Assembly (NCBI GenBank): GCA_018700535.1 | Contig: JABITQ010000063.1 | Location: forward strand, 1-5,106 | DNA length: 5,106 nucleotides | Source: Candidatus Uhrbacteria bacterium | GTDB lineage: Bacteria; Patescibacteriota; Patescibacteriia; UBA9934; GWF2-40-263 | Reading direction: 5' to 3' | In this document: positions 4,986 to 5,106 of the stretch, piece by piece | Position numbering within the stretch: position 1 is the stretch's first letter | How the letters are laid out: every line of letters begins with the position of its first letter | Program-made: the position numbers and the translations under genes | Notes under the pieces: generated by a model | What the model was told of the DNA's origin: nothing | The model's input: the letters and a program-made list of their open reading frames with translations, nothing else | Databases searched by the model: none

Positions 4986-5106
4986 ATGATTCGAATGTAT
5001 CTGTTGATGGCTGCGCTTTGTCAGCTGATGGCTTGTAGCACTGTCCCAACTGAGGCGAAGGTTCCTGAACTTGGATCCGAAGTGGATTCGGCGTCGTGCG
5101 AAGGTC
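4986..5106 (+). CDS. Second predicted lipoprotein, N-terminal 40 codons only
   Basis: The gene runs off the right edge. The visible part is a lipoprotein signal peptide (R3, hydrophobic 5-16) with lipobox LMAC and the lipidated Cys at 17, then the start of the mature protein. GSEVDSASCEG (30-40) matches GSHVDAAECAG of the 354-residue protein at about the same distance from the lipid Cys, including the following Cys (38, versus 40 there). Both genes begin ATG-A(C/T)T-CGA. With the shared promoter and leader, this is a tandem paralogue. Beyond the signal region and the GS-V-D-x-A-x-C-x-G motif the sequences are already divergent, so the duplication is not recent at the protein level. The length and function of the full protein cannot be seen. 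Confidence 0.75.
   Translation, partial: MIRMYLLMAALCQLMACSTVPTEAKVPELGSEVDSASCEG

Overview
The window looks like part of a Candidate Phyla Radiation (Patescibacteria, probably Parcubacteria-like) genome. The main reason is the leftward gene pair. One product is a membrane protein with the WHFP and EPPxGLP signatures. The other is a HerA/TraD/VirB4-like ATPase with GKTGMGKS, DPHGD, LYVDEFQNF and AHQY motifs. I recognise this pair from memory of CPR type IV secretion-like loci; no search was run. All complete genes fit the standard genetic code, and no in-frame TGA suggests the UGA-glycine code of Gracilibacteria/Absconditabacteria.

Layout. Bases 1-2606 (minus strand) hold a two-gene transcription unit: a 542-residue membrane protein (978-2606), then the ATPase (981 to beyond base 1), coupled by an ATGA stop/start overlap. 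Neither start has a clear Shine-Dalgarno sequence. Bases 2607-2687 separate this unit from a divergent plus-strand region. Bases 2688-5106 hold small, closely packed transcription units, each with a TTGACA -35 box, a 17-base spacer and strong Shine-Dalgarno sites, and three of them ending in a hairpin terminator within the window. In order they are: an unknown 94-residue protein plus a 72-residue two-helix membrane protein (one operon); a 75-residue paralogue of that membrane protein; a 354-residue lipoprotein; and the first 40 codons of a second, related lipoprotein.

How the parts relate. The left pair should form an inner-membrane platform and its motor for moving DNA or protein, or for pilus-like function. 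The right part looks like an accessory cell-surface locus built by duplication: two paralogous small membrane proteins, two paralogous lipoproteins, two near-identical terminators (45/50 bases over the 50-base copies) and two near-identical promoter-leader blocks (45/56 bases). Hand counts on a few rows suggest the lipoprotein gene is richer in GC (about 57%) than the secretion pair (mid-40s), which fits a separate history. No function can be assigned to the right-hand proteins from sequence alone. I saw no tRNA, rRNA, CRISPR array, transposase or integrase. No stretch over 300 bases lacks a gene.
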